The notes under the pieces were generated by a model, which saw only the letters and a list, made by a program, of their open reading frames with translations, was not told the origin of the DNA and ran no database searches. The translations under genes were made by a program, and so were the position numbers. Of a stretch of DNA of 7,656 nucleotides, positions 5,236 through 7,656 are shown in pieces. The DNA lies in NCBI GenBank assembly GCA_014729455.1, contig WJJW01000445.1, forward strand, positions 1 through 7,656, written 5' to 3'. Position 1 is the first letter of the stretch. Every line of letters begins with the position of its first letter. This DNA is from Candidatus Eiseniibacteriota bacterium. GTDB taxonomy: Bacteria > Eisenbacteria > RBG-16-71-46 > CAIMUX01 > VGJL01.

Positions 5236-7656
5236 ATGGACCGACACCGCTCGTTCCCCGTATCCCGGATTCTCTCCGGTTTCGCTCTGTCCTTCCTCTT
5301 CACCGCCGCGAGCGCGGCGACCGATCTCGAAGGAGATCTGTCTGGTCACCTCCCGGCCGGTGTCTATCGCATCGTGGAGGACGTCGCCGTGCCGGCCGGC
5401 CAAACCCTGACGCTCGCGCCGGGTGTCGTCTTCGAGTTCGAGGACGACTTCTGGGAGGAGTACGAGCTCGATGTCCGCGGCACCCTGGATGCCCAGGGGA
5501 CCGACACCGCCCCGATCCACTTCCGCACGGCCTCAGGCGTTTCCGAGTACAACTACATCCGGATCGGCGGGGGAGCGTCGGTTCTCCGACACTGTCGAAT
5601 CGAGGACGCCGGGAAGGTCACCGCCCTCGACGAAGGGGGTCTCTGGATCGACGGCTGCAGCCCGCTCATCGAGGACTGCGAGGTGGTCTCCGGAAGCTGG
5701 CACGGGATCTGGGTGACCGGCGCGGGAGCCGCGCCGGAGATCCGGCGGACTTTCGTGCACGGCAACGGCGGCGACGGCATCAGCGCCTCGGGCGGCGCCG
5801 GCGTCACCGTCTTCAACGCCGTCGTCCGCGACAACGGGGGCGACGGGATCTGCGTTTCCGACGGCACGAACCGGATCGTCGGCTCGCTCGTCGTCGGAAA
5901 CGCCGAGGACGGGATCGACTGCCGGGGGATCTCTCCGTTCGAGGCTCTCCTGATCAACGACACCGTCGCGGACAACGGCAGCGAGAACCTCTCCGACTCC
6001 GGCCTCTTCGATCTGTACAACACGATCGTCGTCGGGATCGGTGGATCGCCGCGGAGCACGATCCACAGCTGGATCACGGAGGATCCGGCCTTCTTCCGCT
6101 TCGTCGACCGCCCTTACGGTCTGTATCGCCTCGACGACGATTCCCCGGCCCGGGAGCGGGGAACCCGCTTCGGTCCGCCGGCGACCTGGCTTCCCGACGC
6201 GGATCTCGCAGGGAACCCGAGGATCGTCGGGATCGTCGACCTCGGCGCCACCGAGTCGACCGCGCCCGCCGATCCGGGGACCGGCGGAACGTGGTTCTCC
6301 TCCGCGCTCGTCGGCCCGCGGATGACGCAGCCTGCGTTCGCGATCCCCGGAGAGAGGATCCGGATCCGCATCGCCCGCCTCGGCGCCTACGATCCCGGGG
6401 AGTACACGGTCCGCCTGATCGATCCGCTCGCACTCGCCCGGGACCTGTCGGTCGTCGCAGCGACCGGACGGGACGCCGCCCCCGGGACCGATCTCGCCGC
6501 GCAGCTCCACACCGTCGGAATCGAGACGATCCAGGAGATCACCGCAGAGGTCCCCGACGATCTTCCCGCCGGCCTCTACGATCTCGAGATCGACCTGCGC
6601 GGCGACACCTACCGGAGTCATCACGCGGTGCGGATCGTGGAGGCGTATCCCGAGGAGTGGACCTTCCTCCACATCACCGACACGCACATCGGCTACGACG
6701 AGGAGGCGTACACGGCCGGGGAGCGGCTCCGCTTCTTCGTCCGGGAGGCGAACTTCTTGAACCCCCATCTCGTGGTCGTCACGGGTGACATCTGCGAGAA
6801 CCAGAGCCTCGAGAACGTTGCCTACGCGGACAGCTTCCTCGCCGCGATCGCGGAGCTGCGCGTGCCGATCCTCGTGCAGCCCGGCAACCACGACCACTAC
6901 AACGATCACGGCGACTACAACCCGGCCGGGTTTTTCCGCTACTTCCAGTCGATCAACCGGTACCGGAACGCCGTGCTCCGCTTCGGTCCCGCGAGCTTCT
7001 TCGCGCTGAATACCGGATCCGATCAGGGTGTCGACCAGCTCTACCGCTGCCTCGGACCGACCGACGAAGCGCTCGACTGGATGGAGTCGGTCCTGGGGAC
7101 CTTCGATCCGGTGGACGACCATCCCCGGTTCCTGCTCACGCACGGTCCGAACTACGACTACTTCAGCTACAACGCGCAGAACACCGGCCGCGTGCGGGAT
7201 CTGCTGGATCAATACGACTTCGCGCTCGGTCTCGCCGGCCACACGCATCGCTTCGAGACGTTTCGGAACGAAGGGGACAACTGGTTCGGACGAAACGACT
7301 ACTCGCACGATCACGACTGGATCCGCGACGTTCCCTTCCCCGGCTACCCGCTCCACGTGCAGACCTCCGCGCTCGGGAAGGAGGAGCACCTCGGTGCGGC
7401 CCTCGATTCGACCGGCAGGCCGGTCCTCGTCGACCACGCGGGACACGCCGATCCCTCGGTTCCGTCGCAGCGCGGCCTTTTCGGAGACGACATCGCCTTC
7501 CGCGCGATCCGCGTCGCCGACGGGTCGGTCGCGAGCTTCACCGCCGACATCGACGGCGACGGGTACCGGAACACCGAGAACGCATGGCTGCTCGGAGAGC
7601 TGGAGTTCGCCAGCTGGACCGAAGACGACGGACGGATCGTCTCCGAGGTGACCAAC
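5236..7656 (+). CDS. Secreted right-handed beta-helix / calcineurin-like metallophosphoesterase fusion protein, 3' end beyond the window
   Basis: There are 807 whole codons with no stop before the edge. Residues 1-27 form a Sec signal peptide: basic n-region, hydrophobic core ILSGFALSFLFTAASA, likely cut after ASA. Residues about 45-340 look like a right-handed parallel beta-helix. They include the start motif AVPAGQTLTLAPGVVFEF (51-68), repeated GDGI/EDGI turns (179-182, 202-205, 224-227), and the typical closing DLAGNPRIVGIVDLGATE (323-340). Residues about 350-470 are probably a beta-sandwich linker. The phosphoesterase domain starts at about 475 and shows all metal motifs: Asp482 and His484 (TDTHIG), GDICEN (517-522), GNHD (550-553), His636 (LLTHGP), and GHTH (668-671). 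It should be a dimetal phosphatase or phosphodiesterase acting outside the cytoplasm; its substrate is unknown. DIDGDGYRNTEN (771-782) is a Ca-binding loop resembling dockerin or thrombospondin-3 repeats. The gene is divergent from dapE with no evident functional link. Confidence 0.92.
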   Translation, partial: MDRHRSFPVSRILSGFALSFLFTAASAATDLEGDLSGHLPAGVYRIVEDVAVPAGQTLTLAPGVVFEFEDDFWEEYELDVRGTLDAQGTDTAPIHFRTASGVSEYNYIRIGGGASVLRHCRIEDAGKVTALDEGGLWIDGCSPLIEDCEVVSGSWHGIWVTGAGAAPEIRRTFVHGNGGDGISASGGAGVTVFNAVVRDNGGDGICVSDGTNRIVGSLVVGNAEDGIDCRGISPFEALLINDTVADNGSENLSDSGLFDLYNTIVVGIGGSPRSTIHSWITEDPAFFRFVDRPYGLYRLDDDSPARERGTRFGPPATWLPDADLAGNPRIVGIVDLGATESTAPADPGTGGTWFSSALVGPRMTQPAFAIPGERIRIRIARLGAYDPGEYTVRLIDPLALARDLSVVAATGRDAAPGTDLAAQLHTVGIETIQEITAEVPDDLPAGLYDLEIDLRGDTYRSHHAVRIVEAYPEEWTFLHITDTHIGYDEEAYTAGERLRFFVREANFLNPHLVVVTGDICENQSLENVAYADSFLAAIAELRVPILVQPGNHDHYNDHGDYNPAGFFRYFQSINRYRNAVLRFGPASFFALNTGSDQGVDQLYRCLGPTDEALDWMESVLGTFDPVDDHPRFLLTHGPNYDYFSYNAQNTGRVRDLLDQYDFALGLAGHTHRFETFRNEGDNWFGRNDYSHDHDWIRDVPFPGYPLHVQTSALGKEEHLGAALDSTGRPVLVDHAGHADPSVPSQRGLFGDDIAFRAIRVADGSVASFTADIDGDGYRNTENAWLLGELEFASWTEDDGRIVSEVTN
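7546..7581 (+). other. Calcium-binding DxDxDG loop encoded near the end of the secreted protein
   Basis: Codons 771-782 encode DIDGDGYRNTEN. Asp at loop positions 1, 3 and 5, Gly at 6 and Asn at 9 match EF-hand-like loops of dockerins and thrombospondin type 3 repeats. Position 12 is Asn rather than Asp/Glu. Only one loop is visible before the window ends, so its family cannot be settled. Confidence 0.5.

Noticed and set aside
5181..6788. 535-codon plus-strand ORF in another frame of the secreted gene
   Set aside because: It is Arg-rich low complexity in a shifted frame of a gene whose motifs are all in the 5236 frame.
5533..7446. 637-codon minus-strand ORF opposite the beta-helix/phosphoesterase gene
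   Set aside because: It is Val/Asp/Glu/Arg-rich with repeats that mirror codons of the plus-strand gene. The plus strand has a signal peptide and complete phosphoesterase motifs, so that is the coding strand.

Overview
The window is a GC-rich bacterial chromosomal segment with two divergent transcription units separated by a 182-bp control region. Nearly every third codon position is G or C, so all strands and frames carry long spurious ORFs. The organism looks like a Gram-negative-type bacterium that exports proteins by the Sec pathway and makes meso-diaminopimelate through the succinylase branch. The secreted beta-helix/phosphatase protein, ending at a Ca-binding DxDxDG motif, would suit a high-GC member of the FCB group or a relative such as Candidatus Eisenbacteria or Gemmatimonadota. 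This placement is a weak inference from gene style.

Left unit, minus strand, positions 5053 down to 1: dapE (desuccinylase), dapC-like aminotransferase, dapD (succinyltransferase), then a Lon-like protease of the AAA_32/Lon_C type that runs off the left edge. Each junction overlaps: GTGA (4 bp), ATGA (4 bp) and an 8-bp overlap between dapD and lon. Each gene has a Shine-Dalgarno sequence before its start, so this reads as one tightly coupled operon. DapD succinylates tetrahydrodipicolinate, DapC transaminates the product and DapE removes the succinyl group. Together they supply LL-diaminopimelate for lysine and peptidoglycan. The protease has no known direct role in this pathway.

Middle, 5054-5235: a divergent intergenic region. 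It holds a good sigma70-type promoter facing right (ATGACA, 17 bp, TAGAAT), a weaker candidate facing left, and a perfect 12-bp palindrome touching both -35 boxes. I found no RNA gene or terminator here.

Right unit, plus strand, 5236 to the right edge: one large gene, incomplete at its 3' end. It encodes a secreted protein with a signal peptide, a right-handed parallel beta-helix, a beta-sandwich-like linker domain, a complete calcineurin-like metallophosphoesterase domain, and a Ca-binding loop close to where the window ends.

Apart from the intergenic region there is no gene-free stretch over 100 bp. I saw no mobile element, CRISPR array, tRNA or rRNA. The window is mostly ordinary housekeeping sequence. 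The parts most worth a second look are the divergent control region, the beta-helix/phosphoesterase fusion, and the altered Walker motifs and dap-operon position of the Lon-like protease.
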